From assembly GCA_910586275.1 (NCBI GenBank), contig CAJUIM010000030.1, positions 1-31,472 on the forward strand: a DNA stretch of 31,472 nucleotides. The letters are read 5' to 3'. The translations under genes and the position numbers were made by a program. Below are positions 23,816 to 31,425 of this stretch, in pieces; within the stretch, counting starts at the first letter, position 1; the number at the start of each line of letters is the position of its first letter. This DNA comes from an uncultured Lachnospiraceae bacterium. GTDB lineage: Bacteria > Bacillota > Clostridia > Lachnospirales > Lachnospiraceae. The notes under the pieces were generated by a model, which searched no databases, had not been told where the DNA came from, and saw only the letters and a list, made by a program, of their open reading frames with translations.

Positions 23816-25195
23816 ATGTATCAAATAGACTTTAAACATCCAATTCACATATATTTCATCGGTATCGGGGGCATCAGCATGAGCGGCCTGGCCGAAATTC
23901 TCCTCTCGGAAGGGTTCCGGATCTCCGGCTCCGATATGAAAGAAACGGAACTGACGGACTCTTTGGAGAAAAAAGGCGCCGTCATTCACTATGGACAGCA
24001 GACCTCCCACCTTACGCCCGACATCGATCTCGTGGTCTATACAAGCGCCATCCATCCGGACAATCCGGAATACATCTCCATGAAGGAACTTCACCTCCCC
24101 AGTTTAAGCCGTGCACAGCTGTTGGGACAGATGATGAAAAATTACAGACTGCCCGTAGCGGTAAGCGGAACCCACGGAAAGACCACCACCACTTCCATGA
24201 TTGCGGAAATCCTTCTGGAAAACAACAGCGATCCCACCTTGTCCATCGGGGGCATTTTCAAAGATATCGGCGGCAATATCCGCATAGGCAGTTCCGATTA
24301 TTTTGTCACCGAGGCATGTGAATATACCAACAGCTTTTTAAGTTTCTTCCCTAAAATAGGCATCATATTAAATATCGAAGAAGACCATCTGGATTTTTTC
24401 AAAGATATCCATGATATCCGCTGTTCCTTCCGCCGTTTTGCCGAACTCATTCCCGAAGACGGCACCTTAATCATCAACGGCGACATCGAACATTATGAGG
24501 AAATTACCGAGGGTCTTCCCTGCCGGATTATTACTTACGGCACCTCCGATGCCTGCGGCTATCATTGCTCCGATATTTCCTATGACGGCTATGCCCATGC
24601 CCTTTTTACGCTGCACGGCCCCGGATCGGAAGAATCACGTTTTGCCTTGGCCGTTCCCGGCGAACATAATGTTTCCAATGCCATGGCCGCAATTGCGCTT
24701 GCCGACTTATTCGGCATAGAAAGGCGCATTGCCCAAAAAGCGCTGCTGCACTTTACCGGTACCGACCGCCGTTTCGAATACAAAGGCAAAAAGAACGGAT
24801 TCACTATAATAGATGATTATGCGCATCATCCCACAGAAATTACTGCAACTTTAAAAGCTGCGGAAAATTATCCGCACCGGACGTTATGGTGTGTATTCCA
24901 GCCGCACACATATACCCGCACCAAAACCTTCCTCCATGACTTTTCCAAGGCCCTGCTGCACGCGGATAAGGTCATACTGACGGATATCTATGCGGCTAGG
25001 GAAACAGATACCTTAGGCATCAGCTCCAAAGACCTGCAGGAGGAGATTCTGCAGATGGGCGGGGAATGTTACTATTTTCCCTCCTTTGAATCCATTGAAA
25101 AATTTATTTCGGAAAACTGCCTAAAGGATGATTTGTTGATAACTATGGGAGCCGGAGATGTAGTAAAAATCGGAGAAAACCTGCTGCAGAAATAA
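23816..25195 (+). CDS. murC: UDP-N-acetylmuramate--L-alanine ligase
   Basis: This 459-residue Mur ligase adds L-alanine to UDP-MurNAc in the cytosol, the first amino-acid step of peptidoglycan precursor synthesis. It has the N-terminal dinucleotide-like motif FIGIGGISMSG (about 14-24), the ATP loop GTHGKTTTT at 118-126, the TEACEYTNSFL block, NIEEDHLDFFKD, and FEYKGKKNGFTIIDDYAHHPTEI, which is typical of MurC. The ATG at 23816 has AGGAAG 7 bases upstream; an in-frame ATG 25 codons earlier lies in the leader. A strong terminator follows. It is the first plus-strand gene of the right-hand block. Confidence 0.96.
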   Translation: MYQIDFKHPIHIYFIGIGGISMSGLAEILLSEGFRISGSDMKETELTDSLEKKGAVIHYGQQTSHLTPDIDLVVYTSAIHPDNPEYISMKELHLPSLSRAQLLGQMMKNYRLPVAVSGTHGKTTTTSMIAEILLENNSDPTLSIGGIFKDIGGNIRIGSSDYFVTEACEYTNSFLSFFPKIGIILNIEEDHLDFFKDIHDIRCSFRRFAELIPEDGTLIINGDIEHYEEITEGLPCRIITYGTSDACGYHCSDISYDGYAHALFTLHGPGSEESRFALAVPGEHNVSNAMAAIALADLFGIERRIAQKALLHFTGTDRRFEYKGKKNGFTIIDDYAHHPTEITATLKAAENYPHRTLWCVFQPHTYTRTKTFLHDFSKALLHADKVILTDIYAARETDTLGISSKDLQEEILQMGGECYYFPSFESIEKFISENCLKDDLLITMGAGDVVKIGENLLQK

Positions 25196-25196
25196 C

Positions 25197-25335
25197 TTTT
25201 CCACAATATCCACAGAATCCGGAAAGAAATTGCCTTTCCGGATCTGTGGATATTTCCTTTTTTTCAGATCCACAAATTTCCTGTTTCCCGGCCTTTTCCT
25301 TCCATTTATTATCCACATTATCCACACCGTCCACA
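25197..25335 (+). promoter_or_regulatory. DnaA-box cluster between murC and dnaD
   Basis: About seven 9-mers resemble the DnaA box TTATCCACA. Two are exact (25309-25317, 25318-25326). TTTTCCACA (25197-25205), ATATCCACA (25206-25214) and its reverse (25245-25253) differ by one base. AGATCCACA (25266-25274) and CCGTCCACA (25327-25335) differ by two. Boxes 25197-25214 and 25309-25335 are head-to-tail with no spacer, a 9-bp period. A GC-rich block (about 25337-25353) and an A/T-rich stretch follow. dnaA itself is not in the window. It may control the dnaD-dnaI operon or act as a DnaA-titration or origin-like site. Confidence 0.8.
25207..25264 (+). terminator. murC terminator built from DnaA boxes
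   Basis: A stem of 19 bp with one bulged A (25207-25226 with 25234-25252) has a 7-nt loop and is followed by TTTCCTTTTTTT. The outer 8-9 bp of the two arms are DnaA-box-like sequences in opposite orientation. The base pairing and T-tract are directly visible. Confidence 0.88.
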
Positions 25336-25401
25336 ATCGGCGCATCCGGCGCAATTACGCCATTTTCTGGCATATTTACTATTTCTTTTTGAAAAAGGTT
25401 A

Positions 25402-25410
25402 TGCTATAAT
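25402..25410 (+). promoter_or_regulatory. Extended -10 promoter of the dnaD operon
   Basis: TGCTATAAT is a perfect -10 with the extended TGn motif. The -35 region at 17 bases (TTTCTT) is poor, as is usual for extended -10 promoters. It lies about 70 bases after the last DnaA box and about 70 bases before the dnaD-like start. Confidence 0.65.
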
Positions 25411-25481
25411 TCATTTTGCTCTGGCGGAAAACCAACATTTTGGCACGAATCACAGATTGAGAAAGGATTGCGTTCATTGAT

Positions 25482-26603
25482 ATGGATCATTTGAAAATTT
25501 ACAAAGATAACTATGCGGACATGACGGCCGTATCTAATATTTTTATTGATGAATATATGAAAGATGCCAATGATGCGCAGCTGAAAGTCTATCTTTACCT
25601 TATCCGGATGATGAACGCTAATCTGCCCATCGGCATATCCGATATTGCGGACAAGTTCAACCATACCGAAAAGGATGTTCTCCGTGCGCTCAAATATTGG
25701 GAAATGAAGCGGCTGCTGGCCTTGGAATATGACGAAGAGCGAAATCTGTCCGGCATCCATCTGCTGGATTTAAGCAGGCAGGCAGGATCTCCCGCCGAAA
25801 TGCCTACGGCTGCCGTGATCACCCCCATGATTCCGACAGTTCCCGCAATTACACCTATGGCTCCGGCAGCGGCTCCCACAATCGCTCCCATGGCTCCTGT
25901 GGTGCCCCTTAAACCCAAGCCGGCTCCCGAAGAAACGGACCCTTACGCAAAACCGGCCTATACACTGGATCAGCTGAAAGCATTTAAGGCCCAGGAAACT
26001 ACCTCCCAGCTTCTGTTTATCGTGGAGCAGTATGTAGGGAAAACCCTTACCCCATCCGAAATCAGAACCGTCTTTTTTCTTTCGGACAAGCTGTCCTTTT
26101 CCGTAGACTTGATTGACTATCTGGTGCAATACTGTCTGGAGAGAGGGAAAAAGGATTTCCGTTACATAGAGAAAGTGGCGGTCAGCTGGGCACAGGAGGG
26201 CATCACCACTCCCGAACAGGCCGAAAAGCATGCATATAAATATGAAAAAATCGTATATGATGTCTTGAAGGCCCTAGGCAAGAACAATGCCCCTACCGCC
26301 AAAGAGGTAGAATATATCAGACATTGGACCAAAGTGCTCGGCTACGGCATGGATATTATTTCGGCCGCCTGCGAACGCACCGTGTTAAGCACGGACAAGC
26401 ACCGCTTTGAATATGCCGACAGCATTTTGAACAGCTGGCATAGCGCAGATATCCGTCATTATGAAGATATTGCCAAAGCCGACGAGAACTTCCGGCGGGC
26501 AAAAGTCCCTCAGCCCCGCGTCGGCGTATCCAATAAATTTAATCAATTCAAACAGAACAATTATGATTTCGATGCCCTTGAAAAAGAACTTTTAAGGAAC
26601 TAA
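25482..26603 (+). CDS. DnaD-like primosome protein
   Basis: This 373-residue protein looks like a Firmicute DnaD/DnaB-type initiation protein, which with DnaI loads the replicative helicase. The first 100 residues form a winged-helix domain (VYLYLIRMMNANLPIGISDIADKFNHTEKDVLRAL). A Pro/Ala/Thr/Met linker of about 50 residues follows (103-152, repeated TPM/APM units). Then come two DnaB_2-type domains (about 160-245 and 255-335; the second contains YIRHWTKVLGYGMDIISAACERT). The C-terminus (FDALEKELLRN) is typical of clostridial members. The ATG at 25482 has GAAAGGA 14 bases upstream, a long spacing, so the start is a little uncertain. It is followed after 14 bases by the helicase-loader gene. 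Confidence 0.88.
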   Translation: MDHLKIYKDNYADMTAVSNIFIDEYMKDANDAQLKVYLYLIRMMNANLPIGISDIADKFNHTEKDVLRALKYWEMKRLLALEYDEERNLSGIHLLDLSRQAGSPAEMPTAAVITPMIPTVPAITPMAPAAAPTIAPMAPVVPLKPKPAPEETDPYAKPAYTLDQLKAFKAQETTSQLLFIVEQYVGKTLTPSEIRTVFFLSDKLSFSVDLIDYLVQYCLERGKKDFRYIEKVAVSWAQEGITTPEQAEKHAYKYEKIVYDVLKALGKNNAPTAKEVEYIRHWTKVLGYGMDIISAACERTVLSTDKHRFEYADSILNSWHSADIRHYEDIAKADENFRRAKVPQPRVGVSNKFNQFKQNNYDFDALEKELLRN

Positions 26604-26617
26604 AAGGAGATACGGGA

Positions 26618-27580
26618 ATGCCGTTAAGCAACAGTCAATATGATTCCATTGTCCATACATACGAAGAAAAACAAAACAGAAACCGGCATCTGCTGGAAGA
26701 GCGCAGGAACCATGTGTACAAGCATATCGATGGCTATAGGGAACTGGAAGACTCCATTTCCTCCGTCTCCGTGGCACAGGGAAAGAAACTGCTGGATGGC
26801 GACGAATCCGCGCTTGCCGAACTGCGCCTGCTTCTGAAAGAACTGTCGGAAGCGAAAAAAGGGCTGCTGCTTTCTGCCGGTCTTCCCGCCGATTATCTGG
26901 AACCGGCCTATGACTGCCCGGACTGCCAAGATACCGGATATATCGGCAACAGGAAATGCCACTGCTTTAAGCAGGCCGAAATCATGCTTTTATATGAACA
27001 GTCCAATATCAGCCGGCTGTTGGAAAAAGAGAATTTTTCCGTTCTTTCCTACGAATATTACCAGGGGGAGGATCTGACGCGCTTCCGGAACGCAGCCGAA
27101 GCCAGCAAAAAATTTGCGGAAAATTTTGATTTCGACTACCACAATTTATTTTTTTATGGTACAGTGGGTACAGGCAAATCCTTTCTTTCCGGCTGTATCG
27201 CAAAAGAATTGATTGAGAATGGCCGTTCTGTAATTTATTTCAGTGCCGTCAGGCTTTTTGAAACCTTATCACAGATATCTTTTGACCATAAAAGCAAAGA
27301 AGAACTTCATAGTACGCATCATGACCTATACCAATGTGATTTGCTGATTATTGATGACTTAGGGACAGAATTGACCAACAACTTTGTTACCACACAACTG
27401 TTTTCCTGTTTAAACGAACGGCATATGCGGCGGAAACCTACTATTATTTCCACTAATTTATCATTGGAAGAATTAAGGAACCGTTACTCGGACAGAATAT
27501 TTTCGCGTATCATGAGCAGCTATCAGATTTATAAACTGTCCGGCCCGGATATCCGGATATATAAGAAATTAAACAAATAA
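26618..27580 (+). CDS. DnaI/DnaC-type helicase loader ATPase
   Basis: This 320-residue AAA+ protein resembles DnaI. The N-terminal helical part is followed by a zinc-binding motif (Cys100, Cys103, Cys114, Cys116 in CPDCQDTGY...CHC). The ATPase core has Walker A GTVGTGKS (181-188), Walker B LLIIDDLG (242-249), a sensor-1-like ISTNLS and an arginine-rich RYSDRIFSRI. DnaI-type proteins load the replicative DnaC/DnaB helicase at origins and restart sites. The similar IstB family of IS21 elements is shorter and lacks the zinc motif. AAAGGAGA precedes the ATG. Its neighbour is the DnaD-like gene, supporting a replication role. Confidence 0.9.
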   Translation: MPLSNSQYDSIVHTYEEKQNRNRHLLEERRNHVYKHIDGYRELEDSISSVSVAQGKKLLDGDESALAELRLLLKELSEAKKGLLLSAGLPADYLEPAYDCPDCQDTGYIGNRKCHCFKQAEIMLLYEQSNISRLLEKENFSVLSYEYYQGEDLTRFRNAAEASKKFAENFDFDYHNLFFYGTVGTGKSFLSGCIAKELIENGRSVIYFSAVRLFETLSQISFDHKSKEELHSTHHDLYQCDLLIIDDLGTELTNNFVTTQLFSCLNERHMRRKPTIISTNLSLEELRNRYSDRIFSRIMSSYQIYKLSGPDIRIYKKLNK

Positions 27581-27618
27581 ACAGATGATGACACAGCTTT
27601 CGGAAAGTGAGGATTTAC

Positions 27619-28815
27619 ATGTCAAGACGTGAAGAAAAAAGAAATCTGGAAACCATTCCTGTCGGCTCCCTTGGCATCATTCCTTTGGAAGGATGCAAAG
27701 CATTGGGGGAGAAAGTCGATAATTTTCTTGTAAAGTGGAGGACGGAACGTGAGAGCGAGCATAAAGCCAGCCTTGCTTTTGCCGGATACCAACGCGATTC
27801 CTATATTTTAAGCGCACATGTGCCACGTTTCGGCTCCGGAGAAGCCAAGGGCATCATTTTGGAATCCGTCCGCGGCACCGACCTTTATATTTTAGTGGAT
27901 GTGGCCAACTACAGCTTAACTTATTCCTTATGCGGACATGAAAACCATATGTCGCCGGACGACCATTATCAGGATTTAAAACGCATTATTGCCGCAGTAG
28001 GCGGAAAAGCAAGAAGGATAACTGTCATTATGCCATATCTATATGAAAGCAGACAGCATAAGCGCACCGCAAGGGAATCTTTGGACTGCGCACTTGCGCT
28101 TCAGGAAATGGTGGCAATGGGCGTGGACAATATAATTACCTTCGATGCCCATGACCCCCGTGTGCAGAACGCAATTCCGCTCCATGGCTTCGAGACAGTG
28201 CAGCCTACCTATCAGTTCATCAAAGGGCTTCTGCACCATGTGGAAGGGCTTCAGATAGACTCCGACCATATGATGGTCATCAGCCCCGACGAAGGCGGCA
28301 TGCACCGTGCCATCTACATGGCCAATGTGCTTGGGTTGGATATGGGAATGTTCTACAAAAGACGGGATTATACCCGAGTGGAAAACGGACGCAATCCGAT
28401 CGTTGCCCATGAATTCCTTGGGACAAGCGTGGAAGGCAAAGACATGATCATAATTGACGACATGATTTCTTCCGGGGAAAGTGCCCTTGAGGTTGCCGCG
28501 GAACTGAAAAAACGCAAAGCAAAACGGGTTTTTATCTGCGCAACTTTCGGTCTGTTCACAGGCGGCTTGACACCTTTTGAAAAAGCTTATGAAGAGGGGC
28601 TTATTGACCGTGTACTGACTACCAACCTTATTTATCAGACCCCTGATCTGTTGGCAAGCCCTTGGTATATTGACTGTGATATGAGCAAATATATCGCTTA
28701 TCTTATTGATACCTTAAATCACGATGCGTCCATCAGCGATTTGCTCAACCCCAATGAGCGCATCCAAAGCATTGTCACAAGATATAAAAACGGAGAACTG
28801 GAGCATCTCGCCTAA
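27619..28815 (+). CDS. prs: Ribose-phosphate pyrophosphokinase, long form
   Basis: This 398-residue PRPP synthetase uses ribose-5-phosphate and ATP and feeds purine, pyrimidine, His, Trp and NAD synthesis. Family blocks are visible: DVANYSLTYSLCG, the His-rich region FDAHDPRVQNAIP, VISPDEGGMHRAIYMA, YKRRDYTRVENG, and the PRPP loop IIIDDMISSGES (about 277-288). The usual loop ends TGGT; here it is SSGES, and the protein is about 80 residues longer than the classical 315-residue enzyme. This is a clostridial long-form subfamily and may be regulated differently. GAGGA lies 5 bases before the ATG at 27619; a GTG at 27607 is possible. It starts about 40 bases after the loader gene and may share its transcript. 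A clear terminator follows. Confidence 0.9.
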   Translation: MSRREEKRNLETIPVGSLGIIPLEGCKALGEKVDNFLVKWRTERESEHKASLAFAGYQRDSYILSAHVPRFGSGEAKGIILESVRGTDLYILVDVANYSLTYSLCGHENHMSPDDHYQDLKRIIAAVGGKARRITVIMPYLYESRQHKRTARESLDCALALQEMVAMGVDNIITFDAHDPRVQNAIPLHGFETVQPTYQFIKGLLHHVEGLQIDSDHMMVISPDEGGMHRAIYMANVLGLDMGMFYKRRDYTRVENGRNPIVAHEFLGTSVEGKDMIIIDDMISSGESALEVAAELKKRKAKRVFICATFGLFTGGLTPFEKAYEEGLIDRVLTTNLIYQTPDLLASPWYIDCDMSKYIAYLIDTLNHDASISDLLNPNERIQSIVTRYKNGELEHLA

Positions 28816-28862
28816 AGTAAATTTCAGAAATGTTTTGCGTAAATGAATCTATAAGAAAAGCT

Positions 28863-28896
28863 AAAAATAAGGCCATAATCCAACGGCCTTATTTTT
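28863..28896 (+). terminator. prs terminator
   Basis: A perfect 12-bp stem (AAAAATAAGGCC / GGCCTTATTTTT) with a 10-nt loop lies about 48 bases after the prs stop. It is symmetric and can act both ways. Confidence 0.9.
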
Positions 28897-29066
28897 ATTG
28901 CCTTTCTCCCTCAAGTTATTTCGTCAGCATCTCCGGGCAGAGATTCCGCAGATAAAAATATTGCCGTTTTTTATTATTATAATATTTATATGCCAATACT
29001 ATTGAAGTAATTTTTCTCCGTCAATCATGATATTCTAAATACAACGCTGAAATTATGGTGAATCAC

Positions 29067-29378
29067 ATGGATGTTGCAAAAAAGATTACTCAATTGAGGA
29101 CTGCGAAAAAAATAACGGTAAATAAATTGGCTAATCTCGCCGGATTATCCCAAGGCTTTGTCCGTCAGATTGAATTAGGGAAACAAAATCCGACCGTGGA
29201 ATCTTTAAGCCTTATTTGTGATGCCCTGAATATTTCACTCTATGATTTTTTCTCGGAACAAGAACTGCCGGACAGGCAGAAATTAATAGATAGGCTTTAT
29301 CAGAACATTTCGCAGTTAACCGACGACGAGATTGCCGCTCTGATCAGCATTACCGATTCCATGAAATCAGGTAAATGA
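29067..29378 (+). CDS. XRE-family small transcriptional regulator
   Basis: This 103-residue protein has a Cro/C1-type helix-turn-helix (VNKLANLAGLSQGFVRQIELGKQNPTVESLSLICDALNISLYDFF, about 17-65) and a short C-terminal tail (LTDDEIAALISITDSMK). It is a stand-alone DNA-binding protein; target and signal are unknown. The ATG at 29067 is preferred because GGTGA lies 5 bases upstream; an ATG four codons earlier has no site. The 240-base gap upstream is A/T-rich and I found no convincing promoter. It is not clearly linked to the sigma-factor operon that follows 250 bases later. Confidence 0.85.
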   Translation: MDVAKKITQLRTAKKITVNKLANLAGLSQGFVRQIELGKQNPTVESLSLICDALNISLYDFFSEQELPDRQKLIDRLYQNISQLTDDEIAALISITDSMKSGK

Positions 29379-29568
29379 TATCATTGCATTTGCCGTACAA
29401 AATCTCATCCATTCATCCGGCAGAAGATGCCCCTTCCCCGTCTTTTCCATCCCTACACTTTCATGATTCCTTATCATTAAATAAAACCCTTGCATACACA
29501 ATGTCATTCACTTAAGCCGCAGCCAGCGTCAGGAATTCTGTTTTTTGCTCGGTAAATTATTTTTAAGA

Positions 29569-29597
29569 TGAAACTTTTTCTGCCGAAACATGGTCTA
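29569..29597 (+). promoter_or_regulatory. ECF-type autoregulated promoter
   Basis: TGAAAC (29569-29574) and GGTCTA (29592-29597) with 17-base spacing resemble the TGAAAC/CGTC(T) promoters of Bacillus ECF sigma factors such as SigV, SigM and SigW. It lies about 30 bases before the sigma gene, as expected for autoregulation. Confidence 0.65.
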
Positions 29598-29629
29598 ACA
29601 CTATATAGCACACGAAAGGGGTGAAAAAG

Positions 29630-30142
29630 TTGCATATTTTTTTCAATAAAAGAGAGGAAGAAAAAAGAGAGATCATAGAACAGATGATACTGGAAAAATA
29701 TAATCAGTATTATCGGGTTGCGTACAGCTATACCCACAATGAAGCGGATGCCTGCGACATCGTACAGAACGGGGCATATAAAGCTTTACGAGGATGCCAT
29801 ACATTAAAAAAAACCGAATATGCATCCACATGGGTATACCGCATTATGCTGAATGAATGCTTCCGTTATATGAAACAGCCGCAGAATCTGTCCTATGAAT
29901 ATATGCAGGATGCAATGAGGAAAGAGCCGTCTTACATGGAAGACAGCAGTGAAAGCCTTGACATCCAACGGGCATTGGACTCCCTGTCAGAGCAGGACAA
30001 GGCCGTTATCGTACTTCGTTTCTTTGAAGACATGAAGCTTGAGGAGATTGCGGATATCCTTGCAGAAAATCTTAGCACTGTTAAAAGCAGACTGTACCGT
30101 GGTATCAAAAAACTCCGCAGCGTTCTCGGAGAAAACACATGA
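29630..30142 (+). CDS. sigV: ECF sigma factor, SigV-like
   Basis: This protein of about 170 residues is a two-domain ECF sigma-70 factor: region 2 (NQYYRVAYSYTHNEADACDIVQNGAYKA... STWVYRIMLNECFRYMK) and region 4 (LDSLSEQDKAVIVLRFFEDMKLEEIADILAENLSTVKSRLYRGIKKL). The next gene is an RsiV-type anti-sigma factor, so it most likely belongs to the SigV/CsfV group (lysozyme response). The likely start is TTG at 29630, with GGGGTG 6 bases upstream; a GTG at 29621 overlaps that site. It is 27 bases upstream of rsiV and should be co-transcribed with it. Known targets in relatives (oatA, pdaV-type modifiers) are not in this window. Confidence 0.88.
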   Translation: MHIFFNKREEEKREIIEQMILEKYNQYYRVAYSYTHNEADACDIVQNGAYKALRGCHTLKKTEYASTWVYRIMLNECFRYMKQPQNLSYEYMQDAMRKEPSYMEDSSESLDIQRALDSLSEQDKAVIVLRFFEDMKLEEIADILAENLSTVKSRLYRGIKKLRSVLGENT

Positions 30143-30169
30143 ATAAAAAAACGATAATGGAGGATGAAT

Positions 30170-31105
30170 ATGAATGATAAAGTGTATGAAACAGACGAGC
30201 AAATTGTTTTGTTGGAAAAAAAATTGCAGAGATTTAAAACCGAATATCATCAGCATGAAATGACCAATGAACAGACAAAACAGCTGTATCAGAAAATAAA
30301 GGAGGCAAAGCAAATGGATTGCAAGAAACAAAAACATTCCGGAAATATAAAGTTTGTTGCTGCCGCTGTCTTTGCAGTGATCTGCATTTTTATTATACTG
30401 CCCAACACATCGGGCACAATCGCGCATGCAATGGAGCAGATCCCGGTCATCGGGGAACTTGTGAAAGTGGTCACCTTCCGCGAATATGAATATGAGACAG
30501 ACCGAAGCATGGCAGATATCGAAGTTCCTGAAATAAAGCCGGAAGCACAGACAGGAGACGGCGCACTGCAGGAAAATTTAGACCGTACGGCAGCGGAAAT
30601 CAATGCTGAAATTCAGTCCATTACAGATAGCCTGATAAAGGAATTCGAATCTAACCTGGAAAATGAATGGGGCTATCAGGATATTATTGTGAAAAGTGAG
30701 ATCCTTGCCACAACACCTGATTATTTCACCCTAAAGCTAATCTGTTATCAAGGTGCCGGCAGCGGATACCAGTGGAATTATTTTTACACCATTGACCTCA
30801 ATACGGGCGAACGGCTGAAACTAAAGGATATTTTCAAAGAAGGCGCGGACTACATTACGCCAATCAGCGAAAACATAAAACTTCAGATGCAGGAGCAGAT
30901 GGATACCGATGAACAGGTATATTACTGGCTGAATGACGAAATAGAGGAATGGAATTTTAAAGAAATTACAGACGAGACATCCTTCTACCTAAATGAAAAA
31001 GGCAATGTGGTAATCGGCTTCAATGAGGGGGATGTGGCGCCCATGTATATGGGGACTGTAGAGTTCGAGATACCGGCCGATGTACTGGAGGGGATTCGCA
31101 AATAA
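30170..31105 (+). CDS. rsiV: RsiV-like anti-sigma factor / lysozyme receptor
   Basis: This 311-residue membrane protein has a charged cytoplasmic N-terminus, one membrane helix (about 60-78, NIKFVAAAVFAVICIFIILP) and an extracellular part with the IPVIGELVKVVTFREYEY block and a DUF3298-like C-terminal domain (YFYTIDLNTGERLKLKDIF ... EGDVAPMYMGTVEFEIPADVL). In Bacillus, RsiV holds SigV until it binds lysozyme, is cut by signal peptidase and then by RasP; a possible signal-peptidase site AHA/M is seen at about 85-88. The ATG at 30170 has GGAGG 6 bases upstream; an ATG at 30164 lies within that site. The long inverted repeat begins 18 bases after the stop. Confidence 0.88.
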   Translation: MNDKVYETDEQIVLLEKKLQRFKTEYHQHEMTNEQTKQLYQKIKEAKQMDCKKQKHSGNIKFVAAAVFAVICIFIILPNTSGTIAHAMEQIPVIGELVKVVTFREYEYETDRSMADIEVPEIKPEAQTGDGALQENLDRTAAEINAEIQSITDSLIKEFESNLENEWGYQDIIVKSEILATTPDYFTLKLICYQGAGSGYQWNYFYTIDLNTGERLKLKDIFKEGADYITPISENIKLQMQEQMDTDEQVYYWLNDEIEEWNFKEITDETSFYLNEKGNVVIGFNEGDVAPMYMGTVEFEIPADVLEGIRK

Positions 31106-31123
31106 GCATGCCTCCAAACCCCA

Positions 31124-31425
31124 GAAATCAACGTTCGGTTTTGTGCCTGCGCCGGTATTCCGGCTGCGAGTATACGGACGGCAGCGCGGCCAGGCAGGGG
31201 AACCGGTGGGTACAGAGCAATAGAAATTTTTCAGACCATCGAAAAACGCCGGTACTTAGGTACTGTATTTTAGTGCCTTAGTACCGCTGCGTTTGCCGCT
31301 GAGCGAAAGCGTGTCTGAAAAATTTCTATTGCTCTGTACCCACCGGTTCCCCTGCCTGGCCGTGCTGTCGTCCGTATACTCGCAGCCGAAATACCGGCGC
31401 GGGCACAAAACCGAACGTTGATTTC
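31124..31425. repeat. Long near-perfect inverted repeat (113-bp arms)
   Basis: Arms 31124-31236 and 31313-31425 match in 109 of 113 positions by hand comparison, separated by 76 bases. The spacer itself folds: CGGTACTTAGGTAC (31250-31263) pairs with GTGCCTTAGTACCG (31273-31286), extended by AAACGC/GCGTTT. No coding sequence, transposase or target duplication is seen. As RNA it would form one long hairpin behind rsiV; as DNA, a cruciform. Related half-copies lie at 3-91 and 23580-23639. It could be a MITE-like element or a long transcript-end structure. Confidence 0.9.

Noticed and set aside
26618..27580. IstB (IS21 transposition helper) instead of a helicase loader
   Set aside because: The protein has an N-terminal zinc motif and sits beside a DnaD-like gene; no IstA or IS ends are nearby.
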